A stretch of 64,000 nucleotides of DNA, taken from an uncultured Gemmatimonadota bacterium. GTDB lineage: Bacteria; Gemmatimonadota; Gemmatimonadetes; Palauibacterales; Palauibacteraceae. This document shows positions 43,457 to 52,620 of the stretch, piece by piece (position 1 is the stretch's first letter; every line of letters begins with the position of its first letter). Both the position numbers and the translations under genes were made by a program. The notes beneath the pieces were generated by a model that saw only the letters and a list, made by a program, of their open reading frames with translations, was not told the DNA's origin and did not search any database. The stretch covers positions 487,752 to 551,751 of the forward strand of contig CAJWLK010000001.1 in assembly GCA_913043255.1 (NCBI GenBank), in the 5' to 3' direction.

Positions 43457-46354
43457 ATGCCTTCCCTTTTACGCGGTTCCATCCAGTTCGTCTTGTGCTT
43501 TCTAATCTTCGGCTCTGCACTATCACCGGGAGTCACGCCACTCGTATCACAGGAAATTAAGCCGGGGCTAGACCACGATGACACTTATCGATGGAACGCC
43601 GTTCGTGGGCGGACCTTGTCTGCCGATGGGAAGTGGCTGACCTATGTGATCGAACCTTGGGATGGAGACCCGACCCTTGTAGTCACGAGAACCGATGGCT
43701 CCGCGGAAAGTCGCTACCGTGGTCGCGCTGCGACTTTCACGCGCAACGCCAGATTTGTCTCCTTCCGTGTGCCACCCGTGAAATCTGTCGTCGACTCCCT
43801 AAGACGTCAGGGAAAAAACGACAATGACCTACCAGGCGATTCACTCGCTGTAGTGACGCTCGACAATTCTTTCAGTGGTAGTAATGAAAAGATATTCCGA
43901 GCGGGCCCGATTGAGTCGTTCTCGGTACCAGAAGATGATGGCGTTTTCATCGCCTATCTGCGCTCTGCAAATACCGATGAAGAGAAAGAAAGCGAAAACC
44001 AAGAAGAAAAAAATACGGAAAAGCACTCCGCAGAGTACAAGAAACGTCATGAAAAACGTGCTGGAACAACGCTCGTCGTTCGCAATCTCGAATCAGGTAT
44101 CGATCAACAATTTGAAAATGTTGTGGAATACAGAGTTGCAGATGCGGGCACAGCCGTGGTGTTTGCCACTTCTACCGATGATGGCGAGGGTGATGGGTTC
44201 AATGTCATAGATCCCACAACTGGCCAAGTCACAGAAATCATGAAAGGCGAAGGCCATTATACACAACTCACATTTGATGAGTCTGGACGAAGTGTGGCCT
44301 TTCTCAGCGACCGGGAACAGTGGGAACTCGACCAACCATCATTCGCCCTCTACCGGGCCGACGCCAATGGTTGGGCTGTGGAGAAGGTTGTCGATAACAC
44401 GACAGCAGGCGTCCCCAGCGATTGGTGGGTAAGTGAACATGGAGATGTGTCATTCAGTGAGGATGGCTCGCGAATATTTTTTGGCACGGCACCGCGGCCC
44501 AAAGCAGAATCCGACGAAAAAATTCTTGATGCAGATCGTGTTGAACTCGACATCTGGAACTGGCAAGATGACTATCTTCAGCCCATGCAGCTCGTCCGCG
44601 CGGAAGATGAACGAAACCGATCATTTCTCGCTGTCGTACACACCGACCAAAGCCACATCGTACAGCTTGGATCTGAGGACATCCCAGAGATTACACGCAC
44701 ACACCACGGGGACGGGGATCATTTTCTAGGCACGACCGACGTACCTCACCGGCAAGAACTGTCCTGGGACGGCCGCTATAGCGATGCATATGCAATCGAC
44801 GTTTGGACGGGGGAACACAGGCTTATCGTGGAGCGGGTGCGTGGCTTTGGAGGTGCAAATCTGTCCTCTGGTGGAACCTACGCATATTGGTGGGACGATA
44901 ACGAGCGCGCATGGAAGGTCACTCGGATGGACGGAACAATCGAGATTCTGAACCTCACAAGCGACATTCCGTTCGCTTTCCACCGCGAATTAGATGATCA
45001 CCCGCAAGGTCCTCCACCATACGGATTTCCAACCTGGACAGCAGATGAGGAGGCCCTTCTCCTATATGACAAACATGACGTATGGCGAACTGATCCGAGC
45101 GGCGCTACTGCTCCTCTACGCCTAACAGACGGCCGCGCATCAAATCAACGCTATCGAATCATACGATCCGATGTCGAAAAACCGTGGGTTCCGAATGGCG
45201 AAGTGTTGTTGTCATCATTTGACATGGGGACAAAAGAGTCTGGTTTCAGCCGTGGTCGAACTGACCGCGCAGGCTCCGTTGAACAACTCACCAGCGATAA
45301 CGTTCGATACGGACCCCCGACGAAGGCTCGGGACGCTGATCGTCTAGTTTGGACCCGGGAAACTTTTGTCGAATTTCCCGATCTTTGGGTCAGCGACTCG
45401 GACTTTTCCGGCGCACACAAGATCAGCGAGGCAAACCCACAGCAGTCCGAATATCGCTGGGGTTCTGCAGAGCTTGTCGGATGGATGTCCAATGACCGTA
45501 CCCCACTCGAAGGCATCCTCATCAAACCCGATGGCTTCGACCCAAGTCAGAAGTATCCGATGCTTGTTTACTTTTACGAGCGTATGTCAGACGGACTTCA
45601 CCAATATCAGCCTCCTCTCCCAAACCGTGCATCGATTCGGTTCTCTTTCTATGCCAGCCGAGGATACCTCGTCTTCATTCCCGATATACCATACGAGATT
45701 GGATATCCTGGCGAGAGCGCACTTGATGCAGTCGTTCCTGGAGTGTTGACGCTGGTTGACCAGGGGTTTGTTGACCCCGATCGGATTGGTGTCCAAGGTC
45801 ACTCGTGGGGCGGCTATCAAATCGCGTATATGATCACGAAAACAAATCTATTCGCCGCGGCAGAGGCAGGGGCACCCGTATCGAACATGACGAGTGCCTA
45901 TGGTGGGATTCGTTGGCAAAGTGGCATGAGCCGCATGTTCCAATACGAGCGAACACAGAGTCGAATTGGTGGAACGTTGTGGGATGAACGAGATCGCTAC
46001 ATTCACAATTCTCCGCTGTTCTTTGCGGACAAGATCAATACACCATTGCTCATGTTACATAACGACGCGGATGGTGCGGTCCCGTGGTATCAGGGGATCG
46101 AGATGTTCGTGGCTATGCGCCGGCTGAGCCTGCCCGTCTTCATGCTAAACTACAACGACGAGGGACACGGTCTCGGTCGCAAAGCGAACCAAGAGGACTG
46201 GGCCATCCGGATGCAGCAATTCTTCGATCATTATCTAGTCGAATCCCCTGCAGCACGGTGGATGCAAGAAGGCATACCTGCAACGTCGAAGGGGCGTGAT
46301 TCGGGGTTGGATCTAGTGGAGAAAAAGGTGCCTGAAGAAGGTAGAGAGGATTGA
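43457..46354 (+). CDS. S9 family prolyl oligopeptidase-like serine peptidase, exported
   Basis: Protein of 965 residues with a signal peptide (FVLCFLIFGSALSPGVTPL). A long beta-propeller region covers residues 40-690 and includes a charged Glu/Lys insert (EEKESENQEEKNTEKHS). The alpha/beta hydrolase domain holds the catalytic triad: Ser in IGVQGHSWGGYQIAYM, Asp in LMLHNDADGAVPW and His in NYNDEGHGLGRK. It is longer than dipeptidyl-peptidase IV or acylaminoacyl peptidases, mainly in the propeller. AAGGAG lies upstream of the ATG. Together with S46 and M28 enzymes it suggests extracellular peptide use. Confidence 0.92.
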   Translation: MPSLLRGSIQFVLCFLIFGSALSPGVTPLVSQEIKPGLDHDDTYRWNAVRGRTLSADGKWLTYVIEPWDGDPTLVVTRTDGSAESRYRGRAATFTRNARFVSFRVPPVKSVVDSLRRQGKNDNDLPGDSLAVVTLDNSFSGSNEKIFRAGPIESFSVPEDDGVFIAYLRSANTDEEKESENQEEKNTEKHSAEYKKRHEKRAGTTLVVRNLESGIDQQFENVVEYRVADAGTAVVFATSTDDGEGDGFNVIDPTTGQVTEIMKGEGHYTQLTFDESGRSVAFLSDREQWELDQPSFALYRADANGWAVEKVVDNTTAGVPSDWWVSEHGDVSFSEDGSRIFFGTAPRPKAESDEKILDADRVELDIWNWQDDYLQPMQLVRAEDERNRSFLAVVHTDQSHIVQLGSEDIPEITRTHHGDGDHFLGTTDVPHRQELSWDGRYSDAYAIDVWTGEHRLIVERVRGFGGANLSSGGTYAYWWDDNERAWKVTRMDGTIEILNLTSDIPFAFHRELDDHPQGPPPYGFPTWTADEEALLLYDKHDVWRTDPSGATAPLRLTDGRASNQRYRIIRSDVEKPWVPNGEVLLSSFDMGTKESGFSRGRTDRAGSVEQLTSDNVRYGPPTKARDADRLVWTRETFVEFPDLWVSDSDFSGAHKISEANPQQSEYRWGSAELVGWMSNDRTPLEGILIKPDGFDPSQKYPMLVYFYERMSDGLHQYQPPLPNRASIRFSFYASRGYLVFIPDIPYEIGYPGESALDAVVPGVLTLVDQGFVDPDRIGVQGHSWGGYQIAYMITKTNLFAAAEAGAPVSNMTSAYGGIRWQSGMSRMFQYERTQSRIGGTLWDERDRYIHNSPLFFADKINTPLLMLHNDADGAVPWYQGIEMFVAMRRLSLPVFMLNYNDEGHGLGRKANQEDWAIRMQQFFDHYLVESPAARWMQEGIPATSKGRDSGLDLVEKKVPEEGRED

Positions 46355-46501
46355 TTCATGCCACTGCAGGGGCGAAGTAACCTTAGTTGAACTTAGAAAG
46401 TGAGGAGCTAGGGAATAAGGCTGCTGTTAGAATCGAGAAAGTGGAACATAGAGCACCCTTAATATAAGGGCATACAGGCTAGTAGGACTCGGCTGGCAAT
46501 G

Positions 46502-48079
46502 TCAGAAAAGGATGCGAAAACCGGCGAACGCCGACGTTTCGCGCCATGCCACGGAACTTCCCCATCGGGTCATTCCCGTGCCTATGATCTCGCCCAACGA
46601 CCATAAACGAACCCCTAGGCTCCCTCCAACTTCCCAGCTCTTCCCCTCACGATCGGGGGCAAACAAATTCGTCGAACCCCGATCCTGGAACGCTACGTGC
46701 CAACGACCCCTGAGCCGTGCCTGCACAGCATCAATACCGCCCAAGAGACGGAACTCAGATCCATCCCCCCCTAAAGGATGTGCCAGCAGTCGACCCTGTA
46801 CCGTCCAGTTATCCTCAAACACACCATGTCGGAACCACCGTCGGCCTGTGGCGCCCGGTCCCGCAAACGAGGCCCACTCAAACCCCACAGACACCTCCGG
46901 GAGTCCAGGCAATCCCCCAAGTTCTGCTCCAGCGATCAGGCCAGGATTTTCATCGTACGCTCCTGCCCAATCTTCGAATCCCCATTCCAGATATAGCGAT
47001 ACCGGCAGGTTTCCCAGCGGAGCAAGGTAGCGGATTTCGCCAGAGGCAACCTGGTTTTCGAAGTTGAATCCATCAGGAGGAGCTGCACCAAGCACAGCGT
47101 TCATAAAACGCCAAAAAGTGGTATCCAACTCGTTTCCCGTACCCCCAAACATCCCAGCACGATTGATTGCAAGTTCGAGCCGATCGTGCGGTGCAATTGA
47201 GAGTCGGTAGCCAAAGAACCATGGATCAAGAATTTCGCCACTTCGTTGGAGTCGGGAGAAGAAAATCTCGGACCGAAAAGGACCAAGGACATTAAGAAAT
47301 CCAGGAAGATCCACACCGTCGGTCAGGACTACCCCACCACCATCCACTGCAACTTCACCGTCCAGCATTACCGTCCCACCAAATCCAGGTCCATAACCCG
47401 GCGCCCGACGCCCGACCCACAGAGCCACATCGCCCACCTCGAGCGTGACATAACCTTCTTGAATTGTAAGGTTATCTCCTGCCAACCGCGGGGTAATCCG
47501 GCCCGCTAGAACAGGGAGATGAGGTGAAAGCTGAAAGGAGAGATCTGCCTCTACTACTGCAGAAACGATATCAGAAAATGGGACTGGCCCTCCTGAGATT
47601 CCACCTGTAGATACACCCGGACTTACATGAGCACCCAGCAGTGTATTTCGAGTTGATTCATAGCCCACTGACACTGAGCTTCCCCCCAACAAAATAGGCG
47701 GTACTGAGTGTCCTTCCAGGAGTCGTGCGGTTCGAGTGAACTCTTCCGAAAAACGCGCCCAATACAATTCCGTGAGAGAGAGAACTTCGGGAAAATCTTG
47801 GCGTGCCTTTTCAATGCTCCGTAGGAGCATCCTGCCCGCTTCCCTTTGAGTGATGGAAATGGAGGAAGGATCGAACCGCGCTGGCAGGAGATATAGAGCG
47901 TGGAGCTTTCGGAGGGTGTCATGGAGCCAACTCCCTCGTGGCACAAATGCCGAGGCGAATTCCGGGGCGACCTCATTGGTCTGTGAATCAGTTGATCGTT
48001 CTTGGGCGAAGAGAAATGAACTCGTGGTGATAAGGCCAACAACGACGATCAAACACCTTCTTGGGACAAGTCGTTTCAT
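46502..48079 (-). CDS. Wzi-like capsule assembly outer-membrane protein
   Basis: Exported protein of about 525 residues. The signal peptide (LVPRRCLIVVVGLITTSSFLFAQ) is followed by a helical N-terminal part (SWLHDTLRKLHALYLLP) and a long beta-barrel with LWVGRRAPGYGPGFGGTVMLD and SEIFFSRLQRSGEILDPWFFGYRLS, in the style of Wzi, the lectin-like barrel that anchors capsule to the cell surface. It ends in Phe, as barrels usually do. It is the last gene of the minus-strand polysaccharide locus. The start is set at ATG 48079 (MKRLV) for a normal signal peptide. The ORF track uses GTG 48106, directly after the LhgO-like stop. Confidence 0.7.
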   Translation of the reverse strand: MKRLVPRRCLIVVVGLITTSSFLFAQERSTDSQTNEVAPEFASAFVPRGSWLHDTLRKLHALYLLPARFDPSSISITQREAGRMLLRSIEKARQDFPEVLSLTELYWARFSEEFTRTARLLEGHSVPPILLGGSSVSVGYESTRNTLLGAHVSPGVSTGGISGGPVPFSDIVSAVVEADLSFQLSPHLPVLAGRITPRLAGDNLTIQEGYVTLEVGDVALWVGRRAPGYGPGFGGTVMLDGEVAVDGGGVVLTDGVDLPGFLNVLGPFRSEIFFSRLQRSGEILDPWFFGYRLSIAPHDRLELAINRAGMFGGTGNELDTTFWRFMNAVLGAAPPDGFNFENQVASGEIRYLAPLGNLPVSLYLEWGFEDWAGAYDENPGLIAGAELGGLPGLPEVSVGFEWASFAGPGATGRRWFRHGVFEDNWTVQGRLLAHPLGGDGSEFRLLGGIDAVQARLRGRWHVAFQDRGSTNLFAPDREGKSWEVGGSLGVRLWSLGEIIGTGMTRWGSSVAWRETSAFAGFRILF

Positions 48080-48106
48080 GACGTCGATTCGACCCATTGT
48101 CGACAC

Positions 48107-49309
48107 CTAACCAGCAGAAATTTCGATCTGGTCGAAAATATGCTCGGTAAACGGCAACGCGCATGTAAATGCTGGAGACACACTATTAAGCACATGAAAC
48201 GAGTTCTTGTCGGCTTCATAGCAAAAATCCATCACGAGCTTATTCTTCGTAATATTAACTAATTGCGCTCGGATTCCGGGTCGTCCCCACTGGGAGAAAT
48301 GCTCTAGCTTTAACCCTTCAGCCAACTCTCCAGCAGTTCTTACCATGTGGCTACGCGAGTATTTCTGTAATTCCCTAATGGCGAGACGTCGAAACGAAAA
48401 ATCATCGCGCAGGAAAAACAATGCCTCCCGGGACACGACTTCACTCATTTCGGCGAGACGGAAATTGGCCATCCCACGATAGTGTTCCTTCCAGAATGCT
48501 GGCGTTGCGGTAGGGCCAAGCTTTACACGACCTCCTACTGTGACCGTCAAGTGAACTCCAAGAAATGGCTGTTCTAGGTTTGGTACGGGATAAATGGCCG
48601 TACGAACCGGAGGGGCATCAGCATCTTGATAAAGGTATAGCCCCTTAAAGGGGAGGATTCGGTAATCCTTCGCAAAACCAAAATCCCGTGCTATGGCATC
48701 GGCATAAACACCCGCGGCGTTGATAACATATCCTGCCGAAAATGAGCCCCGTGAGGTGCGAATATCACTTCCGTTTCGGCCTATGTACTCCGTATCAGTC
48801 CGTACTTGCACCCCTAACTCTATCGCATCGGACAAAAAAGATCTCACCACCTCGGAAGGGTCGACCGCCGCTGTCGACGGCGAGTACAATGCTCTCTCGT
48901 ACGTGCGAGCCCGCGGCTCAATTTGTCGAGCATCGCGCGCACTGATTTCCTCAAGCTGGACACCGTTTTTCTTTCCGCGCAAAAAAAGTTCGTCAAGATC
49001 TTTTAGTTCACCTTCATTCCTTGCCACAACAAGCTTGCCGTTCTGGTTGATCTGGAGTCCCCGTTGGAGGCAGTAATCAGTGAGTCGCTTGCACCCATCT
49101 CGAGTGAATCGCGCTTTCAGGCTATCAGCTGTGTAGTAAAAACCAGCGTGAAGTACGCCGCTGTTCCGGCCACTGGCATGAAAACCACACGACGGCTCCT
49201 TCTCAATGAGAACCACTGAAGATTCGGGATTTCGAGTTTTGGCTACCAAAGCCAAGTTCAACCCAATGATCCCACCACCGACAATGAGATAGTCGGCGGT
49301 TTCAGCCAT
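48107..49309 (-). CDS. L-2-hydroxyglutarate oxidase-like FAD enzyme (LhgO family)
   Basis: FAD-dependent oxidase of 400 residues in the DAO superfamily. Dinucleotide motif DYLIVGGGIIGLNLALVA, then ASGRNSGVLHAGFYYTADSLKA, which is characteristic of LhgO, and IEPRARTYERALYSPSTAAVDPSEV. The classical role is oxidation of L-2-hydroxyglutarate to 2-oxoglutarate. Here it sits inside a polysaccharide locus next to the NeuB-like gene, so it may instead act on a sugar acid or simply be a passenger. The internal ATG at 49309 is the likely start. Confidence 0.8.
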   Translation of the reverse strand: MAETADYLIVGGGIIGLNLALVAKTRNPESSVVLIEKEPSCGFHASGRNSGVLHAGFYYTADSLKARFTRDGCKRLTDYCLQRGLQINQNGKLVVARNEGELKDLDELFLRGKKNGVQLEEISARDARQIEPRARTYERALYSPSTAAVDPSEVVRSFLSDAIELGVQVRTDTEYIGRNGSDIRTSRGSFSAGYVINAAGVYADAIARDFGFAKDYRILPFKGLYLYQDADAPPVRTAIYPVPNLEQPFLGVHLTVTVGGRVKLGPTATPAFWKEHYRGMANFRLAEMSEVVSREALFFLRDDFSFRRLAIRELQKYSRSHMVRTAGELAEGLKLEHFSQWGRPGIRAQLVNITKNKLVMDFCYEADKNSFHVLNSVSPAFTCALPFTEHIFDQIEISAG

Positions 49310-49353
49310 CTTGGTGCTCAGCACTGACCCGCATCTCAACAGACAACTGACCG

Positions 49354-50421
49354 CTACCTCTCAAAGTCATCCCAATCGAAAGGGCAGAGCGCTTTAACAG
49401 ATCGCCGAAGTTTTTTTCCCACGAGTTGATCATAGTCACAAGCTGCGATTCCATGAGCGGGACGAAGAACGGTTAGATCTTCCTCGGCAAGTCGGGTTCC
49501 TTCAGAAAGATCCCGAACGGGGTAAACCGCTCTTCGGAATGAGGAGACATGACCTGACTCTATCTCAGAACATACGGGCTCTTTATGGCTTCTTCCTCGG
49601 AGCGTTGTAATCCGCCCGATCTTATCCACCATTGCAGTCACTTCGTCAGGGGTAAGTGAGACTTGGTGGTCACGGAATGAGCGCCCTTCACGCTGGTCGG
49701 TAAAGTGAAACTCCAAAATCTCAGCACCCATGGAGACCGCCACCTCTAACGCCTCCATACCAACGGTATGATCGGAGTAGCCAACTGTGGCCGAAAAGTC
49801 CTGACGGAATACATCCATCACTCGAAGGTTCGCGTCTTCGGGAGGAATCGGATACATGGAAGTGCACTGGAGAAGTGCAAGATATTCTGGGTTCTCGTAC
49901 CGAACATCCCTATCCTGCAATCTCTCTACAACACCTGCTACATCCTTCAAAGTTGCTAATCCTGTAGAGACTACAATGGGTTTTCCTGTAGCAGCAATGC
50001 GGTCCAGTAAGGGATAAGCAGTAAGGTCGCCGGATCCGATTTTATAAAACATCAGAAAAGGATCAACCCATTCAATTGCAGATGGGTCCCACACAGAGGC
50101 ACAAAAAGTCACATCACGTTCGTGACACTCCTTTGCGAGGAGACTGTACTGGTCACGGGTAAGTTCGAAACGTTGAAAATGCTGGTGACGGTCCGGACTT
50201 TCGACTCGGCTCACAAGCGAGTCGCCAGTGTAAATTTGGTACTTAACGGCATCGACACCGCTATTACACGCGAGACGGGTCAGTTCTAGGGCGGAATTAA
50301 AGTCGCCTTCGTGGTTGCCTCCGATCTCAGCAATCAGGTATGGACCAGACCTACCCTTCCAACCTCGCCAATCCCGGAGCATCTCTGGCTGAGTCTCAAT
50401 CTTTTCTTCTCTATTGGCCAT
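49354..50421 (-). CDS. N-acetylneuraminate synthase (NeuB) family
   Basis: Condenses phosphoenolpyruvate with an N-acetylated amino sugar to make a nonulosonic acid. 355 residues. The TIM-barrel part has GPYLIAEIGGNHEGDFNSALEL, DAVKYQIYTGDSLVS, KIGSGDLTAYPLLDRIA, STGLATLKDV and the metal-binding HTVGMEALEVAVSMGAEILEFHFT. A C-terminal SAF (antifreeze-like) domain follows from YPVRDLSEGTRLAEEDL. Length is normal. The exact acid (sialic, legionaminic, pseudaminic or other) cannot be told. No cytidylyltransferase (NeuA) gene is in view; it may lie past the right edge. Confidence 0.88.
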   Translation of the reverse strand: MANREEKIETQPEMLRDWRGWKGRSGPYLIAEIGGNHEGDFNSALELTRLACNSGVDAVKYQIYTGDSLVSRVESPDRHQHFQRFELTRDQYSLLAKECHERDVTFCASVWDPSAIEWVDPFLMFYKIGSGDLTAYPLLDRIAATGKPIVVSTGLATLKDVAGVVERLQDRDVRYENPEYLALLQCTSMYPIPPEDANLRVMDVFRQDFSATVGYSDHTVGMEALEVAVSMGAEILEFHFTDQREGRSFRDHQVSLTPDEVTAMVDKIGRITTLRGRSHKEPVCSEIESGHVSSFRRAVYPVRDLSEGTRLAEEDLTVLRPAHGIAACDYDQLVGKKLRRSVKALCPFDWDDFER

Positions 50422-50512
50422 TCTTCAGGACCAACTTAAGGGAAAAATTCCATCCGCAGTGCAAACTATCATCGCAACCCCAGGGTGGTAGAAGATTAGG
50501 CATGTGGAACCT

Positions 50513-51532
50513 TCACTTTCCCTTCCCATTATCAGTCACGTGAAGCACGCGTAACACTGCACCAGCAGAGTGCTGAACAAGTGACCGAACAATCTGCCAT
50601 GCAGTCATTACAAAGATGGTGAGGTCGAACCGGAGGGAACGATACTTAATGTAGTAAAGATCGACCTGAAGCTTTTCAATGGCATTTTGATAGGTGTTGA
50701 TCAACCCCCAACCAGCCATGCCAGGCTTTACAGTTAGTCGATGCGCGTAACCTGATATCACCCGGCTGCGTTCCTCAAACCCTCGCCGAGTTTCTGCTCG
50801 AGGGCCCACTGCATTCATATCGCCACGTATGACGTTGAGTAGTTGTGGAAGGTCGTCGAGCTTGTAACTCCGTAATATTCGCCCCACCGCTGTAACTCGA
50901 CTCGCCTCACCGACCGACCAATCGGTCTTCAACCAATCCCCGGTCCATACCGTTTCATCGGGTGGTGTCATACTCCGAAATTTGAAGAGATTGAACGGTC
51001 GCCCGTTCTTTCCCAGCCTTTCCTGAATAAAAAACACTGCGTTCCGATCCTCGAACCACACAGCCACTCCAATCGCAAAAAACAAAGGTAGAGTCAAGAT
51101 CAGGCCGCCAACTGCTAGAATTACACTGACTAGCCAACGCATAAAGTCGGCTAGAAGGTGGTGCGGAGCTGGGGTGATCTCTTTAGCATCGATCGCTGTA
51201 TAAGAAACCTTGCGTGTGAGATCCTCATAGAGATCGCCAAGTTGAATATATTTCACACCACCCCCACGGAGGCGTTCTCGAGTCGATGGTGTTACTTGAG
51301 CCACATCAGCGACGGCTACCGCAGTAAATCTCCGTTCTCGACATAAACTGGGAAGATCTCGCAAATTTTCAGAATCCTCTATTGCTATACAGATCCCAAA
51401 TTCATTCTTCCGCGCTGCAATCTCTTCAACCTCCCGAGAGAAGTTGGTCGATCTAAGAATGAGGATCTTATGCCCATGCCACACCCGGTACCTCGACCAG
51501 GGGAGCGAAGGTATTGTATCCTGCACAATCAA
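50513..51532 (-). CDS. Polyprenyl-phosphate sugar-1-phosphate transferase (bacterial sugar transferase family)
   Basis: Starts lipid-linked polysaccharide synthesis by moving a sugar phosphate to undecaprenyl phosphate. The catalytic C-terminal domain has one membrane segment (WLVSVILAVGGLILTLPLFFA) followed by FFIQERLGKNGRPFNLFKFRSM, RSYKLDDLPQLLNVIRGDMNAVGPRAE and KPGMAGWGLIN. About 130 soluble residues come first, similar to the CoA-binding-like part of larger family members. The usual four N-terminal membrane helices are missing. TTG start overlaps the ATP-grasp stop (TTGA). Confidence 0.9.
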   Translation of the reverse strand: MIVQDTIPSLPWSRYRVWHGHKILILRSTNFSREVEEIAARKNEFGICIAIEDSENLRDLPSLCRERRFTAVAVADVAQVTPSTRERLRGGGVKYIQLGDLYEDLTRKVSYTAIDAKEITPAPHHLLADFMRWLVSVILAVGGLILTLPLFFAIGVAVWFEDRNAVFFIQERLGKNGRPFNLFKFRSMTPPDETVWTGDWLKTDWSVGEASRVTAVGRILRSYKLDDLPQLLNVIRGDMNAVGPRAETRRGFEERSRVISGYAHRLTVKPGMAGWGLINTYQNAIEKLQVDLYYIKYRSLRFDLTIFVMTAWQIVRSLVQHSAGAVLRVLHVTDNGKGK

Positions 51533-52620
51533 AATGATTTATGGATAATGCCTACTTGTGACGTAACGCCTTTTGACAACATATTTTCGTAATCCGACCT
51601 CTCGATAAAGACCTCTTCTTTGTACCGCATTTCAACAAGGTCCGTGAAACTCAAATCTTCATCCGTAATCTCTTTGCCAAACAGAAAGTTGTTGATCGCC
51701 ATATCTGGGCCATTGAATCCAGCGACACACCGAACAGCTGTGGATCCAGAGAAGCGAGCATTAACCTCAAAAACCGTGACGCCTTTTTCAGTGATCCTAG
51801 CTTGGAGATTGCTGGGCCCCTGTACATTCATTTTTGCTACTATTTGCTCGCACACACGACGGATTTCCTTGAAGGGTTCAATAACAGCTCGAGTGGGAAT
51901 TCCCTTCTCCATCTCTCGCCAGTTTGTAATTGACCCAAGGACCTTTCCAGCCTTGTCCGCCAGCACCTCAGTGGAATACTCATCTACCTGTTTTGATGCC
52001 TGTTCCCGAGTCAAATCACAGCCCTTCCACTCTATCGGAAGGAGATACTCCTGAATTATCGGGTCTTTAGTTTCCGCAATAGCTGCCTGAAGTTCATCAT
52101 AGTTCATGACAATCCGAAGTCCCCTAGAACCCCAGCCAACACGAGGTTTGACTACAAGCGGGTAATCAACCTGCACCAACAAGTCTTCGATACCTGCTGG
52201 CAAAGATGATGCGGGAGCGGAAAATCCGTTACTCTCCAAGAACTCAAATGTGCTCCATTTATCTGCACACATTTTAACTGTAGCATTTGGACTGACTACG
52301 ACCACCGCATCTGTGTTAGACTCGATATCATCCACGTGTGCAGCAATCGATACAACCTCTGGATCTGAGCCTGGTATGAGGACCTCTGCGCTCTCCCGGT
52401 TCATGATTTCGATTAGTGCTTCAAAATAGCTGTCTTCATCTGATGCAGATGGTACTTGATAGCCTCGATCCGCTCGATAAAGCCCCGCAGCAAGCGGATT
52501 AGAATCCACCCCAACTATGTGGTAAGCTCGGTTCATATTCCGATTGGCTAATCGGAGCCCTTTTATGACACTCTGGCCGACACCGCCACCAACCCCCGTA
52601 ACTACAACGCGTACACTCAC
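51529..52620 (-). CDS. ATP-grasp ligase, carbamoyl-phosphate-synthase-like fold
   Basis: Protein of 363 residues. An N-terminal Rossmann-like part (VVVTGVGGGVGQSVIKGL...GVDSNPLAAGLY) is followed by the ATP-grasp domain: CADKWSTFEFLESNG, PLVVKPRVGWGSRGLRIV, IQEYLLPIEWKGCDLT, and the Mg-binding ending VFEVNARFSGSTAVRC. It should join a carboxylate to an amine or similar nucleophile through an acyl phosphate. GTG start overlaps the PHP stop (GTGA) and its own stop overlaps the sugar transferase start, so the three are tightly coupled. Likely modifies a sugar or sugar acid; the substrate is not known. Confidence 0.82.
   Translation of the reverse strand: MSVRVVVTGVGGGVGQSVIKGLRLANRNMNRAYHIVGVDSNPLAAGLYRADRGYQVPSASDEDSYFEALIEIMNRESAEVLIPGSDPEVVSIAAHVDDIESNTDAVVVVSPNATVKMCADKWSTFEFLESNGFSAPASSLPAGIEDLLVQVDYPLVVKPRVGWGSRGLRIVMNYDELQAAIAETKDPIIQEYLLPIEWKGCDLTREQASKQVDEYSTEVLADKAGKVLGSITNWREMEKGIPTRAVIEPFKEIRRVCEQIVAKMNVQGPSNLQARITEKGVTVFEVNARFSGSTAVRCVAGFNGPDMAINNFLFGKEITDEDLSFTDLVEMRYKEEVFIERSDYENMLSKGVTSQVGIIHKSF

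Noticed and set aside
46512-47030. 172-residue plus-strand ORF
   Set aside because: Antisense to the Wzi-like gene; Pro/Ser/Arg-rich with no motif.
50422-50512. 30-codon frame between the sugar transferase and the NeuB-like gene
   Set aside because: No binding site and no precise overlap with either neighbour; likely chance.
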